64,000 nucleotides of DNA from Eublepharis macularius (GCF_028583425.1 NC_072790.1:210530897-210594896); one strand, 5' to 3'. Positions 52,648 to 63,740 are shown, numbered from the stretch's first letter. The notes: a model not told the origin generated them from the sequence alone. Made by a program: numbers and translations.

Positions 52648-55600
52648 CAGGGAAGACTGATTTGTAGTTTGGTTGCTATCACATACTTCCTGGAAATTTG
52701 GAGGTAGGGTAGTGCATGCTATTATGTTCTTAGTACTTATACTTTTGAAAAATAGTAACAGTGGTTATTACAATCCACTGTGGCTTTTTTGGGTTGATAC
52801 TCCTGAAGAGCATTCCAACTGTTGCTATCAAGACATTTGATAAACTGGCAATAACAGGGAAGGTAATTTGTCTTTAAAATATTCAGTGTTTCTTTGGCTC
52901 CAGCTGTTATCTATTCCTCTGGTTCATCACCTACTCATAACCAGTTTCCACTTTGGGATATTTTTCTGTCCTTCCTATCAAATTAGCTGTTCCCCTGAAT
53001 CAAATGCTCTCAGGGCTCAGTCATATATTATACAAGGATCCATGGGCTGTGACAACACAGCGCCCATATTTGCTGATATCTTAACCTGAAGCCAGCTAGC
53101 TGCTATGTTGAAGTCCTCTTTTGTTTGGGGGTGGGTCTCTGAGTGCATTGATGTTTGTTCCTGTCCTCAAGGCATTCTTGAAAAGAACAGACTCAAGCAC
53201 TTTAATGAAAACCAAATAGTAAAAATGCTGCACAGTGATGACCACAGCTGTAATTTGTGCATATAAGGGGTTTTTTAAAACAAAAATTAATTTTATGACT
53301 GTATTTAATTATTCTTTCTGGAGGTGCTCACAGAATGGCTTTTGATGAGGAGGCATTCTTGTAAAGCTCTCCAATCTAAAGAGGAAAAGAGGGAAAAATA
53401 AATATGACAAAGTGTTCTAAATTAAACATAGGAGCTATTTGGAGTGGTTCCTGGATGATTCATGCAATGAATCAAGGATACCTGATTAACTGCAGGAGGA
53501 CCAAAGCAAGGTGGGCCACATGTTTATTGTGGTGGTGAAGAATAGCTCCTTTTTAAAAACCTTGCACTAAGGGAAAGCAGGATACTGTGCCACCAAAAGG
53601 GTGTCTGAGGCTTATGAACTTGTGAAACTGGATGGTTGTTAAACTTGTTCCATATTATATACTGTTATCGCCAGTGACCACTCAAGTCTTCAGTTTTATG
53701 ATAAGTTACCAGTTACTGTTACCTAAGACCTTCAAGTAGCAGTTAATGATGTGTGACAATAAGAGTTCTTTTATCTTTTAAGAAATTGATTCTGTTACTA
53801 AGTATCAGGACTAAAGTTGGTCATGTTAGGAACTCAATCCAATAACTGTTACAAGAGAAAACATATATCAGGATGTAACTTCTCTGAGCCATGGCCACTC
53901 ATTCTTCTTGTCCCAGAGATTCTATTCATTTCACGTCATGTTTTAAGTTACCGTAGTGGTATGCATGTACCAAGAAACTATGATTGGAAAAGATCAGGAC
54001 AAGTTATAACCTTCTGAGAATATAACTTATGTCAAATGTAAAAGGTCCCATAGTATTAACCAAATCAGTTATTTAAATCTTGGTGATTTTTAAAGGCTCA
54101 TTATAATTTGAGTATCCTGTACTGGCAAGAATCAAAGGTAGGAAAGAAATGAGCAGGGCAAGGTCAAAGTGTCAAGGCAGGCCTTAAAGCTAGAGACTAG
54201 AGATCTCCACAATAGGCAGGCAGGCCTAGAAAGTTAAAGCTCAGCAATCAGCTACTCCTTAGAAAGTACAAACTGGTTAAAAAGTGTTGAACCAGCAAAG
54301 GTTGGGACTCAACTGCAGGATATATAGGGAACTGAAAATTGTTCCCTTTCTTGTAGTCAGGGTTGGGTCCTTAAACCTGCAAAGAGCTATAGAGCTGCTT
54401 TTCCTCTTGAGAGAGGATAGAGTGTGGGAGGCCCCAAACTGACAAGTGTGTACTCTTCTTCCTGGTCATCATGGCATCAGCTGTGGTAGGGTTGCCAGGT
54501 CTGACCTTGCAACCAATGGGAGACTGTGGAGGCTAGAATATGAGAAGCAAAGTATGATTTTATCATAGAGTTTCTGACAATTCCTAGATGGGCATAGCAT
54601 CACTTCCAGGTTTTTCCTGAATGGCCATTCTTAGGTAACAGTAACTGGTAAGTAATGATTTATAAAACATTACTCTGCCTGAAGCCAGATGCATGGATTT
54701 AAAGCTCCATCATTTGTGGCTCTAATTTTTGGTGTTGTCGTTGGAGATCTGATAAGGAATCTTCCAGGTTTTTTTTCTGCTTTGGCATTTCTGAAGAAAA
54801 GGTTGTTTTCTGGATGGGATGAGAAAAAAGGAATTATAATTGATGTCAGAATTGGTGTGGCAGTTTTTACATTTTTGCTGGCTTTTTTCTTTATTGGAAC
54901 TAAACTATGTTTGCAGATGTATTCGGTAAAAAATTGAAATAAATTCTCCATTACATGCAGTGTAATTGTACAAAGGCATGATTGGAATGACCTTGGTATT
55001 CATTTTCAGATCCCACCCCTCATTTTCAAAGCCAAGCACTGGATAATTATCATGGATAAATGTAAAAAAAAGAAATGAATGATGGAGCTTTACATTCATG
55101 CCTCTGATATTCAGTGAGAGCTTTTTCTTTTGTACAATGATTGTACAAAATGGTTGTACATGTTTTGTACATGTTTCTTTTGTACAACAATTCAATGCTG
55201 GCTAAAAATTCACTCATATCTTTATCGAAAAAAGACAGGAGTCATAAATATCAGCTCCTACACAGTAGAGCGACTCTCCAGTCACTCTTAAGATGTGGCT
55301 ATTGATGCTTATTTGGGTCAAAATGACTCAGTTGCTTCTTCCCTGTGGTTCATACAACATTTGTCCAGTAATGTAGCCACTGAGTTTCACAGGAGTAACA
55401 TCTGAGGCTGGATTGAAGGACAGAACTACCATGGTTCTTCCTATGTGATCTCACTCCTCCCATGTGATTTATTGATTCCCAAATGACCAGAGTGGCAACC
55501 CCAGTGCTCCCCTCATGAAAGTATTGGATGCATGTGCATCCATTTGCATCCGTACAAGTGCATGTGAAACAGTGCAAAAAATAATAAGTGATGTCACAAT

Positions 55601-56780
55601 CCTAGCAAGAACATGTTTGGAAAATGAACATATCCTGCTGGCAGTGCTCATTTCTCTATGAATCAAAGATCCCATACTCTTGAATTCCTGACTTGTTCTC
55701 AACTTGACAGTCTCTAGCATCCTGTAGGCAGCTGCTCAGTATCTGCACATGGGGTTGGATCCAGCCATCCACTTGCAGAAGGACCATAAATCAGCCCTGT
55801 CCTAATTTAGCAATTCCTTGACTCTTCCAGGCTGTGAGCAACTGAGAGGCTCGGGTGTCAGTGCATGCATGAATTATTGAATTCACTTTTGGGGAACCCT
55901 TCTATCATTACTATAGGCTGCCACCAATCAGACCTTTGCGCTCACCCTAGACTCCCCAAGTGGTTTGCTTTCCCCCAGTAAGCTTTTTATGCATGTACAC
56001 ATAATAATTTTAATCTGTCAACTCCCATTCCCAGCTAATTGCTCTAGCTTGGTTTCATCTTCAGTAGCTGGTGTGTGAATGAGCACCTAGGTACTTGTGT
56101 GAGGTTTCACAGCAGTCTGAAATCATTACAATGGAAAAGCAACTGATTGCTAATTAAACACACTTTACAGACTAATAGCACAAAGCACAGTCATAGCAGA
56201 GCACAATATAGGTGAAACAGAAGGGTACTAAAATATAAGATAAAAAAACATACTGTCTAAATTACAATGAAATACTGAGTCACATTGGCATTCCTCTCTG
56301 ACAAATGAATGCAAGCTAGCAGGTGCAATAAGCAAAAGGATGGTCTCAGCATTAGGGCATATTTCCCTCTGCTCTTCTCCCTTAGAGGTGTCCACTGGGG
56401 GAAAAAATCTGTTTCAGTTTTTAAACTGGAGTTTATGAACAAACTCCATATTTTTATTGATTTGTTCTGGGTGGGCCGGTGCCAGTTCAGATCTAATCCA
56501 TTTGAGTGTCTTCATTATCATGAATTTTGTCCCATTGCATGCATGCAAGGTGGATATTGGCTGCACATGTACACTTACACACACACTGTTCTTTTTGAAG
56601 GGGGCTAGGGAAACGAGGCTCCAGGGCAGCTCTTTTACATGTGATAAATACAAGAGGTAGAAAACTACTTGTGAAGGGATAGGCAAATAGAGCCCATAAA
56701 CAATACAATGATACAACCAAGTTGCTCAGTAGCAATGTTTTAAAGCAAGTCAAAAGCAGTCAACCAATCAATGTAAGTAT
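52648..56780. other. Unassigned region
   Basis: No coding region supported. 54670-54951 is open on both strands with a hydrophobic plus-strand product but no recognisable family. Near 55130-55190 short tgtacaa / ttgtaca palindromic blocks recur. The 55752-55960 part begins like the element at 10965 (gggttggatccagccatcc). Confidence 0.35.
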
Positions 56781-57185
56781 ATAAACAATAAGTGGTGCAG
56801 CCCCAAACCGCTGTCATTAATATTCAACAAATGAATGTCCCATGAATAGAAACCGTGACGGTAAAGTAAATTCAACTGTAATAGTCCCGTATTGAAGACT
56901 TCAGGTAAATATCGTCCGGTTTGAAGAAATTGCAAAAGGAATCCCGTGTCCTCTGCCTGGTGAAGATGAGTCTCTTCAAAACGCCCGCCAGGCATTCCTA
57001 ACTCCGCCCAACAAACAGGGCCGGCAAGTGCTACCTGTTGTTTCGTCGGTGGACCTCCTCCGGGGCGGTTACAAATTCACTGGTAATAAACGTGAAACAT
57101 ATCAAATGTACTGATACAGAAGTTTGATACAACATACAATATACCAGACACACAAGGTTATTCATACATACTTACAAAGTGTCAA

Positions 57186-57801
57186 GAACAATTTCAATTT
57201 CTCCGTGTGGACAATGGAATTCACTCCCAAATCACAGCAGATTAAAAACATTATCAGTAGACACTGGCACCTTCTCCGAGGTATAAAGGGGTGTGCAGTT
57301 TCCCCACTGATTGGTTGGAGAAGAATGAAAAATTTAAAGGATCTTTTGGTTCACTCAGATTTTCGATCTGAGGAAAATGGTCCACAATTACCAGCTGGCC
57401 ACTTTAAATGTGGACATTGTCGTTTATGTCCTATGGCGATCACGGGACAAAACATTTTGATTCCGGAAACGGATGTACTTGTGTGACTTAGGCAGTTTAC
57501 TACTTGCCAGTCTGAGGGAGCTGTCTATTTAATTATATGTCCATGTAACCTACTATATGTAGGTAGCACCATCAGGGCTCTTAAGAGTCGCATGTTGGGA
57601 CATATTTCACGCATAAGAAACCATGTGCTTGATGCTCCATTACTGGAACGCTTTACGCTTAAAAATCACAGGGAAGACGATTTCAAGTTCACTGTTTTAT
57701 TTTCGGGACAAAACATGCCAGAACGCAACCGGAAGAGAGTTTTGCTGCAGAAGGAATCCATGTGGATTCACAAATTACAGTCCTTAAAGCCAACGGTTTG
57801 A
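57186..57801 (+). pseudogene. PLE C-terminal region with GIY-YIG domain, one stop
   Basis: The first part reads WHLLRGIKGCAVSPLIGWRR, MKNLKDLLVHSDF and FKCGHCRLCPMAITG, the linker with paired Cys seen in PLE proteins ahead of the nuclease. The second part has GAVYLIICPCNLLYVGSTIR (VY...YVG, GIY-YIG core), then LKSRMLGHISRIRN and KESMWIHKLQSLKPTV at the end. Both parts share one reading frame with a single in-frame TGA at 57484-57486 between them. The RT is absent. The sequence is clearly different from the PLE at 31306 (YRIPCSCGQVYIGTT), so two PLE lineages coexist. Confidence 0.75.
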
Positions 57802-57863
57802 ATCATGAAATTAATTTGGTTTGTTCCGTACAGGCAGTTGGCTATGAATAGCACTGTACCTTT

Positions 57864-59414
57864 AAATCATAACAAGGGTTCTTTTTTTTTTCAATTTTTT
57901 TTTATTTTTCATAACTACAAAACACTACAGACTATCACAAGGAAAGGGGAGAGGGAAGGGACAAAGGGGGGTGGAAAAAGAAAAGGGGGGGGAATGAACT
58001 ACAAACACTAAACACTACACTTCAATGTTTCCCTTCATACTGTCATAATACAAAAATAGCTCCATAGAATAATGATGGAGTGGTTAATCATACAGAGAAT
58101 AAACATTTCAAAATCTGATTAAACTTTCCTCCCCCTTCTAGGTCCCGGACGCAATTCTCTCTGTGCAACTGCTGTTGCGATGCTCTCCTCCTCCTCCCCC
58201 CCCTCCGGCTCCTCCTTTTCTTCTTTCTTGGTGCAGCAGAGTTCTGGGTTTTTATTCTCAAAATCCTTTAGTTGATCTTCTGATAATATCTTATAGGCCT
58301 GATCTTTATATCTGAACCATATTCCTTCCGGGAATAACCATTTGTACTTTATTCCATGGTCCCTCAGAAGAGCTGCAAACTTTTTATATTTAAAATGCCG
58401 TTTCCGGACTAGAAATGGAATGTCCTTCAAAATCTTGACTTTCAAACCCATAAAGTCCAAATCCGCATTGTATGAGTTATATAGGATGGTGTCCCGAATC
58501 TTTTTAGATGAAAAGTCAATAATGATCTCACGTGGCAACTGTCGCTTTGTTGCATATTTTGAAGAAGCCCGACGGACCTCCAAAATGGCGCTTTTAACCT
58601 CTTCTTTAGTCGTCCTCGCGGGTGTCGCCAGTAGTTCCGAGACCAAATCCCACAGATCCTCATTTTCCTCCTCTTTCACGTTTTGGAGACGCAAAATTGT
58701 CTGCGTTCGTTCCACCTGTAGCCCAATCAGCTGGTTCTCCACCAACTTCAGCTCCTTTTTTGTAGCCTTCACAAGTGACGCACTTTCCAGAGCAGACTTT
58801 TCTGCCCCCCCGCTGCTGCCTTAATGGTTTTCACCTCACTTTCAATTAAGCCCACCCTTTGATCAGTTTCGTTCAGCTTGTCAACAAAGGGTTTTATAGC
58901 TTCCACCACCGCCCTGCGCACCAACTCTTCGAGCGACTCCCCCTTCAAGGTAGCCGAAATTGACTTACCGAGAGCGGGACTTTGCTTCTTTGCTGCCATT
59001 TGGGGGGGGGGGGCACCAACAAAATTCTGGAACTCAACGAAGGGGAAGAGCGAGTCTTCTTCAGATCAACCTCTCCTTCACAAACGCTTGTAGAACAGAA
59101 GGGATTCGCTTGTTTACAGGCTTCCGCCTGTTTCTTTTACTTGCCGTTTCTCGTTGCCCGGCGGCACTCGAGGCACCGCGCACATCTGCTGGCCTCCATA
59201 GGGACAAACGGGCAATTCCCCCCCCGCATTGATTTCGGGGAGTTCTTCCCGCCGCGTCCCGGACCCTGGCTCCCTCCCTGGGAGTCCTGGGGGCTAATCC
59301 TTGCGGATCAGCCGCCCGGTCAGGGTGCCCGGTCGTTTCCTCCCGGACCAGCCGAGAGGAGCGTCCGGCATGGCTGAGAAAACGGAACCAAATCCAAATC
59401 ATAACAAGGGTTCT
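57864..59414 (-). mobile_element. ORF1-only L1-like (half-L1-type) element, copy 1
   Basis: Insert 57883-59395 (1513 bp) flanked by the exact 19-bp duplication aaatcataacaagggttct (57864-57882, 59396-59414). On the minus strand: a GC-rich 5' leader beginning ggatttggttccgttttctc, an L1-type ORF1, a 3' UTR of about 230 bp and a poly(A) end. There is no EN, RT or zinc-knuckle sequence at all. The 5' end, ORF1, 3' UTR and length agree with copy 2 at 60660-62180, so the ORF2-less structure is that of a family and not a single deletion. Mobilisation by an L1 ORF2 protein in trans is inferred from the TSD and poly(A). Confidence 0.9.
58119..58999 (-). pseudogene. L1-type ORF1 of ORF1-only element, copy 1
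   Basis: Start MAAKKQSPALGKSISATLKG at 58999, then EELVRRAVVEAIKPFVDKL and NETDQRVGLIESEVKTIKA (coiled coil). A frame break at a C/G run near 58800-58810 moves the rest to another frame (58772-58119): KELKLVENQLIGLQVERTQ, TILRLQNVKEEENEDLWDL, RRASSKYATKRQLPREIIID (RRM part), FKYKKFAALLRDHGIKYKWL and FPEGIWFRYKDQAYKILSED (C-terminal domain), ending in a basic RELRPGPRRGRKV tail. Domain order is that of L1 ORF1p, but the sequence is distant from the ORF1 at 26095. The only visible break sits in a homopolymer, so an assembly error is possible. Confidence 0.85.
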
Positions 59415-59655
59415 GAGGGTTTTCTTGTTATATTGGCTCCATGGGCAGTACTGAGGGTGACTCAGCCGCCACATTTGACTTGCTGATTGTTTGACTACGT
59501 TACCGTTTAGTACGGAGAGATTGAAATTGTTCTTGACACTTTGTAAGTATATTATGAATAACCTTGTATGTCTGGTATATTGTATGTTGTATCAAACTTC
59601 TGTATCAGTACATTTGATATGTTTCACGTTTATTACCAGTGAATAAAGACAAATG

Positions 59656-60189
59656 TTGGGTGGCTTCACAGGCACACAATGTTCTTTTCAAGGGGGGTTG
59701 TGAAAATGAAACTCTATTCTCACTTAAGCAAAAATCACATTGCTATCATTAGTCCCCCTCCTAGTCCAAAAACTCATCAATCCAATGAGTTTATCTTCAA
59801 GCACAAAACACATACAACAATGGACCCAGCAGAAGGTGAGAGTCAGCAGGAACACACAATGGGATGGAACTGGCTGGCAAAGTGGAGGTAGTGGCAGGTC
59901 GCCTGGCAACCAGACAGGATTGTGTTCTATTGCCAACCAGTGCAGCACAGTGATTTTTTTTAAATCCTTCTTTATGATAATACCAATAAAAAACCTTTGC
60001 ATTCTGCTGTTGCTTGTTGATACCATGTTTCCCTGAGCTTTCTAGTTTCATTCCAATGATGAGGGGCAAATCCTTCCTTCTAACTCTCAGGAAGAGCCTT
60101 CTGCCAGAGTCAATGCAAGTGGATTTGATCTAGCTCTGTCCTCAGTTCTGATCTGAGCTCCAGAACGGAAACGCCTGGAAACAGCATTT
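59656..60189. other. No feature seen
   Basis: Overlapping frames on both strands at 59724-60069 carry no domain. Confidence 0.35.
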
Positions 60190-60659
60190 TAGAGTTCTTT
60201 CTAGACTGCAAAATTAAGAGTGATGTGTTCCCATAATGATCTTAATCTCAGTCTCCATTTCTTGATATAGTGGGCCCTCTGTCACAGTGCAGAGACCTGC
60301 CTGAACTTTGACTGGCCCTTCGATCTTAGACTGCTGCCTGACAGCTGTAGTGAAATGGCTAAAAAAAAAAAAATTGAAATTGAACCCAGAGAAGATGGAA
60401 GTGATGCTTGTTGGAAAGCAAGAGCTCTTGAAAGACATTGAACTCCCCACTTTTGATGGAGTTCATCTGACCCTTGCAGATGTGGTTAAAAGCCTAGGTG
60501 TTATATTGGATCCAGTGCTATTACTAGAAAAACAAGTTAAGGCAGCTGCAAGAAATGCCTTTTACAACCTCTCTAGCCTGGAAGATGACTTCTCACCTTG
60601 ACATGGCTCACCTGGCCTCCTGGATCCATGCTATGGTAACATCAAGACTTGACTATTGT
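60190..60659 (+). mobile_element. L2-like LINE, RT C-terminal part, first segment
   Basis: The frame 60308-60601 reads LDCCLTAVVKWLKKKKLKLN, PEKMEVMLVGKQELLKDIEL, DVVKSLGVILDPVLLLEKQ and VKAAARNAFYNLSSLEDDFS. This is the region just after the RT catalytic box in L2-clade LINEs (WLKxNKLKLNPxKTEVLLVG...SLGVxLDPxLLL). It is interrupted by the ORF1-only element at 60660. The next blocks (VKTRLDYCN-type) surround the insertion point: the duplicated target aagacttgactattgt encodes part of this motif. Confidence 0.8.
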
Positions 60660-62196
60660 GATTCAGTTTCGTTTTCTTGGCCATGTCGGACGCTCCTCTC
60701 CGCAGGTCCGGGAGGAAGCGCCCGAGCACTCTGACCGGGCAGCTGATCTGTTAAGATTAGCCCCCAGGACTCCCAGTGAGGGAGGCAGGGTCCGGGACAC
60801 TGCGGGAAGAGGCCCCCGAAAATCAATGCGGGGGGTAAATTGCCCGTTTGTCCCTATGGAGGCCGGCAGATGTGCGCAGCGCCTCGAGTGCTGCGGGGCC
60901 ATGGAAAATGGCAAAGAGCAGAACTAGGCGGAAGCCTGTAAGTAAGCGAATCCCTTCTGTTATTACAAGCGCACGTGAAGGAGTGGTGGGATCTGAAGCT
61001 AAGAAGGCTAGTTCTTCCCCCTCGCTGAGTCTCAGAATTTGGCTGGCGGTCCCCCCCCCCAAAATGGCAGCGAAAAAACAGAGTCCCGCTCTGGGCAAGT
61101 CAATTTCGGCTGCCATTCAGGGGAAGGGAGAGTTGCTCGAAGAATTGGTGCGGAGGTCGGTTATCAAAGCCATAAAACCCTTTGTTGACAAGCTGAATGA
61201 AACAGATCAAAGGGTGGGCTTAATTGAGAGCGAAGTGAAAACCATTAAGGAAGCAGCGGGGGGGGCAGAGAAGTCTGCTCGGGAAAGTGCGTCACTCGTG
61301 AAGGCTACGAATAAAGAGTTAAAGCTGGTAGAGAACCAGCTAATCGGGCTACAAGTGGAACGAACACAAACAATTTTGCGCCTCCAGAACGTGAAAGAGG
61401 AGGAAAATGAGGATTTATGGGGTCTGGTCTCAGAACTATTGGCGACACCCGCGAAGGCAACTAAAGAAGAGGTTAAAAGCGCCATTTTGGAGGTCCGTAG
61501 GGCTTCTTCAAAATATGCAACGAAGCGTCAGCTGCCTCGCGAGATCATCATCAATTTTTCATCTAAAAGGATCCGAGACACTATCCTATACAACTCATAC
61601 AATGCGGATCTGGACTTTTTGGGTAACAAAGTCAAGATACTGAAAGACGTCCCATTTTTAGTTTGGAAAAGACGATTTAAGTATAAAAAGCTCGCAGCTC
61701 TTCTGAGGGAACGTAGAATAAAGTATAAATGGCTATTTCCTGAAGGTATCTGGTTTAGTCACAAAGATCAAGCTTACAAGATATTATCAGAAGATCAACT
61801 AAGGGATTTTGAGGATAAAAATCCGGAATTTCAACGAGACACCAAGCAAGAAGAAAACGAGAAGTCTGAGGGGGGGGGGGGAGGAAACGAGCACTGCGGC
61901 TGCAGTTGCTCAGAGAGAACTGCGTCCGGGACCCAGGAGGGGGAGAAAAACTTAATTTGAATTGTAATTTGCATTTTCTAAGGTCAACCACTCCATCAAT
62001 ATTATACAAAGCTTTAGTTTTTTTTAATAATGGCAGTATGAAGGGAAAGCATTCTGTGTAGTGTAGATGTTATATGTTGTTGTTTGGGTTTTTTTTCTTC
62101 CCTTCCCTTATTCCCCTTTCTTTCCTTTGTATTGTTAGTTAATGTAGTTAATAAAAAGAATAAAAAATCTTAAAAAAAAAAAGACTTGACTATTGT
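60644..62196 (+). mobile_element. ORF1-only L1-like (half-L1-type) element, copy 2
   Basis: Insert 60660-62180 (1521 bp) flanked by the exact 16-bp duplication aagacttgactattgt (60644-60659, 62181-62196). It has a 5' leader (gattcagtttcgttttcttg; cggacgctcctctccgcagg), an L1-type ORF1, and a 3' UTR with caaccactccatca and gcagtatgaagggaaa shared with copy 1. It ends in aataaaaagaataaaaaatc and poly(A). No ORF2 is present. Independent target, same 5' and 3' limits as copy 1. Confidence 0.9.
61064..61960 (+). CDS. L1-type ORF1 of ORF1-only element, copy 2
   Basis: 298 aa from the ATG at 61064, chosen because copy 1 has the same MAAKKQSPALGKSIS start; the frame is open further upstream to 60848. 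Residues about 1-110 form a coiled coil (VDKLNETDQRVGLIESEVK, NKELKLVENQLIGLQVERTQ). An RRM-like domain follows (TILRLQNVKEEENEDLWGL, KRQLPREIIINFSSKRIRD, FLGNKVKILKDVPFLVW), then the C-terminal domain (RFKYKKLAALLRERRIKYKW, FPEGIWFSHKDQAYKILSED). The last about 25 residues are shifted by a G run at 61870-61880: copy 1 shows the basic tail RELRPGPRRGRK where copy 2 reads GGGGGNEHCGCSCSERTAS. The function inferred from the L1 ORF1 family is RNA binding and chaperone activity. Confidence 0.9.
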   Translation: MAAKKQSPALGKSISAAIQGKGELLEELVRRSVIKAIKPFVDKLNETDQRVGLIESEVKTIKEAAGGAEKSARESASLVKATNKELKLVENQLIGLQVERTQTILRLQNVKEEENEDLWGLVSELLATPAKATKEEVKSAILEVRRASSKYATKRQLPREIIINFSSKRIRDTILYNSYNADLDFLGNKVKILKDVPFLVWKRRFKYKKLAALLRERRIKYKWLFPEGIWFSHKDQAYKILSEDQLRDFEDKNPEFQRDTKQEENEKSEGGGGGNEHCGCSCSERTASGTQEGEKNLI

Positions 62197-62364
62197 AATG
62201 CACTACATGTAGGTCTCCCATCCAAATTAACTAGCAGATTCCAATTAGTGCAAAACACTGCATCGCGACTGCTATCAGGAGTGAGCAGAAGTATGAACAT
62301 CGCCCCCATTATGCAGTCACTCCATTGGCTACCTATCAGCTACCATGCTCAGCTCAAGGTATTG
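62197..62364 (+). mobile_element. L2-like LINE, second segment
   Basis: Continues the LINE after the ORF1-only insertion: QNTASRLLSGVSRSMNIAP and MQSLHWLPISYHAQLKVLVM, the block preceding TYKxLxxxxPxYLxD in this clade. It ends at the hAT insertion; the duplicated gttatgac lies in the LINE codons. Confidence 0.8.
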
Positions 62365-63090
62365 GTTATGACTAGAGATGGGCACAATCCAAAAAAAATT
62401 GCAGATCCAGCTGATCGTGGATCGGCGCCGGTGACGATCCCAACTAAGCGATCCACACAGATCATCTCCCGTTCCTGATCGTGGATCGTGGAGGCCAAAG
62501 TGGGGCGCGCTGCTATTCCCAGCTATGTGGGAAGGTGGGTGTTGGCGGCGGCCACCGGGCCCAGCGGGCACGGGAAGATGGCAACGAGCCGCCTCCCCTC
62601 AGGAGGCAGGGGGTCTGGCCGCTCGCCGGTGGCACCCCCTATGTGCCTGCCCGCCAGGCCAAAAAGGAGCGCACTGGCGAGAAAAGAACGGTGGGTGATG
62701 CCAGCGGCATCTGTGTTTGTGTTTGGCCGTCTGTGTTTGGCCATCAGAGCTGCCTATCAGGGTTTGCAGGGATGAGATTGGAGTGCCCATGGCTACAGAA
62801 CACCCCCTTCCCCCTCCCTCCCCTGGGTGTCTTCTCCCAACTGGTGACTGCTTTGCTGCTCTGTGGTTGGAAGGAAGCCCTGCTGGCTCCATTGCCCCGG
62901 GAATAGATTACTGGTGCCTGAGTGTCTGGCTTTCCGAACCAAGCATGATCCAGCCCCAATCCAGCCCCCTTCCAATCGCTGGATCGTTGGCCATGGCCAA
63001 TCATGATCCGCTGAGTCACGATCGCACGGTCGCCATTATCGTGGGTTTTTTTGGATCGTAATGCGGATTGTGCCCATCTCTAGTTATGAC
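62365..63090. mobile_element. Non-autonomous hAT element, copy C (710 bp)
   Basis: Element 62373-63082 with the 8-bp duplication gttatgac (62365-62372, 63083-63090). Termini tagagatgggcacaatcc and ggattgtgcccatctcta form 18-bp perfect inverted repeats, the best preserved of the three copies. Subterminal tgatcgtggatcg repeats occur on both sides (62413-62490, 63000-63060). The GC-rich interior contains gggatgagattggagtgccc and atggctacagaacacccc, found in reverse orientation in copy A. No transposase; open frames inside (for example 62481-62906) follow from the high GC content. Confidence 0.9.
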
Positions 63091-63740
63091 ATACAAAACT
63101 CTTCAATGCCTTGGCCCAGCATACTTACAGGACTGCCTCCCTCTCTATGTTCCTCCATGGCAGCTTTGCTCATCTGAACATGGTCTCCTGCAGGTGCCAC
63201 CTTGCACATGGGCGAAATCAACAGCAGCCTATACACAAGCTTTCTCTGTGGTGGCCCCTACCCTGTGGAACAATCTGCCTGAGGAGATTAGGAGAGCCCC
63301 CACTCTTCTAGCTTTCTGCAAATGATGCAAAACTGAATTATTCAAAAAGGCTTTTGTATTGTAGAGAGGGGCTCTCAAACGCTTCGCTAATGAGTTAAGT
63401 ACCATAAACTTCACCATTATGTTGCCTTATGTACTACCTGTTGTCTTAAATATGTGCTCCGATGAGCTATTTGTGCTTCATGTGGTCTAGTGTCATCCCG
63501 AGAATTGCTTATGTTTATGTTTCCCTAGAATTGCTTATGTTTCAGCATTTCTTCAACTCTGTATTGGATTTTTAATGCTATGTCTTTGTAAAATTGTGTT
63601 TATTTACCCTATGGCATTGTTTATGGAAATGTCCTTGAAACTGACTGTACTAATCTCACACTGTGTAATATGCCTTGATTCTCAGTGAGAAAGGCAGACT
63701 ATAAATGACATAAATAAATAAATAAAATAAAATAAAAACT
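63091..63740 (+). mobile_element. L2-like LINE, third segment and 3' end
   Basis: 63068-63325 reads LVMTYKTLQCLGPAYLQDCL, PLYVPPWQLCSSEHGLLQV, AFSVVAPTLWNNLPEEIRRA and PTLLAFCK before a stop, followed by a 3' UTR ending in gattctcagtgagaaaggca, gactataaatgacataaata and an A/T-rich repeat at 63710-63740. The three segments (60190-60659, 62197-62364, 63091-63740) form one 5'-truncated LINE of about 1.3 kb split twice. Closest relative in the window is 23424-33090. Confidence 0.8.

Larger units (their letters stand above)
56790..59655 (+). mobile_element. Second PLE lineage, inverted arms, split by ORF1-only element
   Basis: Left side: a minus-strand end containing gaggaggtccaccgacgaaa (56995-57060) and an inverted copy (57076-57207) of the right-hand end (59512-59643, acggagagattgaaattgtt to cgtttattaccagtgaa). 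Between the arms lies a plus-strand C-terminal coding part (about 57186-57801). The 3' UTR is interrupted at 57883-59395 by an ORF1-only L1-like element and resumes at 59415. The arrangement repeats that of the PLE at 23899 with unrelated sequence. The outer edges are approximate because no flanking duplication was confirmed. Confidence 0.7.

Noticed and set aside
54670-54951. Hydrophobic frame on plus strand and a basic frame on minus strand
   Set aside because: Both strands are open over the same interval, no family was recognised and no gene structure surrounds it; probably an unclassified old repeat or chance.
56995-57060. Hammerhead ribozyme on minus strand near the second PLE
   Set aside because: GAAAC and a GGAGGA box are present, but the CUGANGA box is altered and neither stem I nor a palindromic stem III could be drawn.
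62481-62906. 141-codon frame and its minus-strand counterparts
   Set aside because: Lies inside a non-autonomous hAT element; high GC content keeps several frames open and none resembles a transposase.
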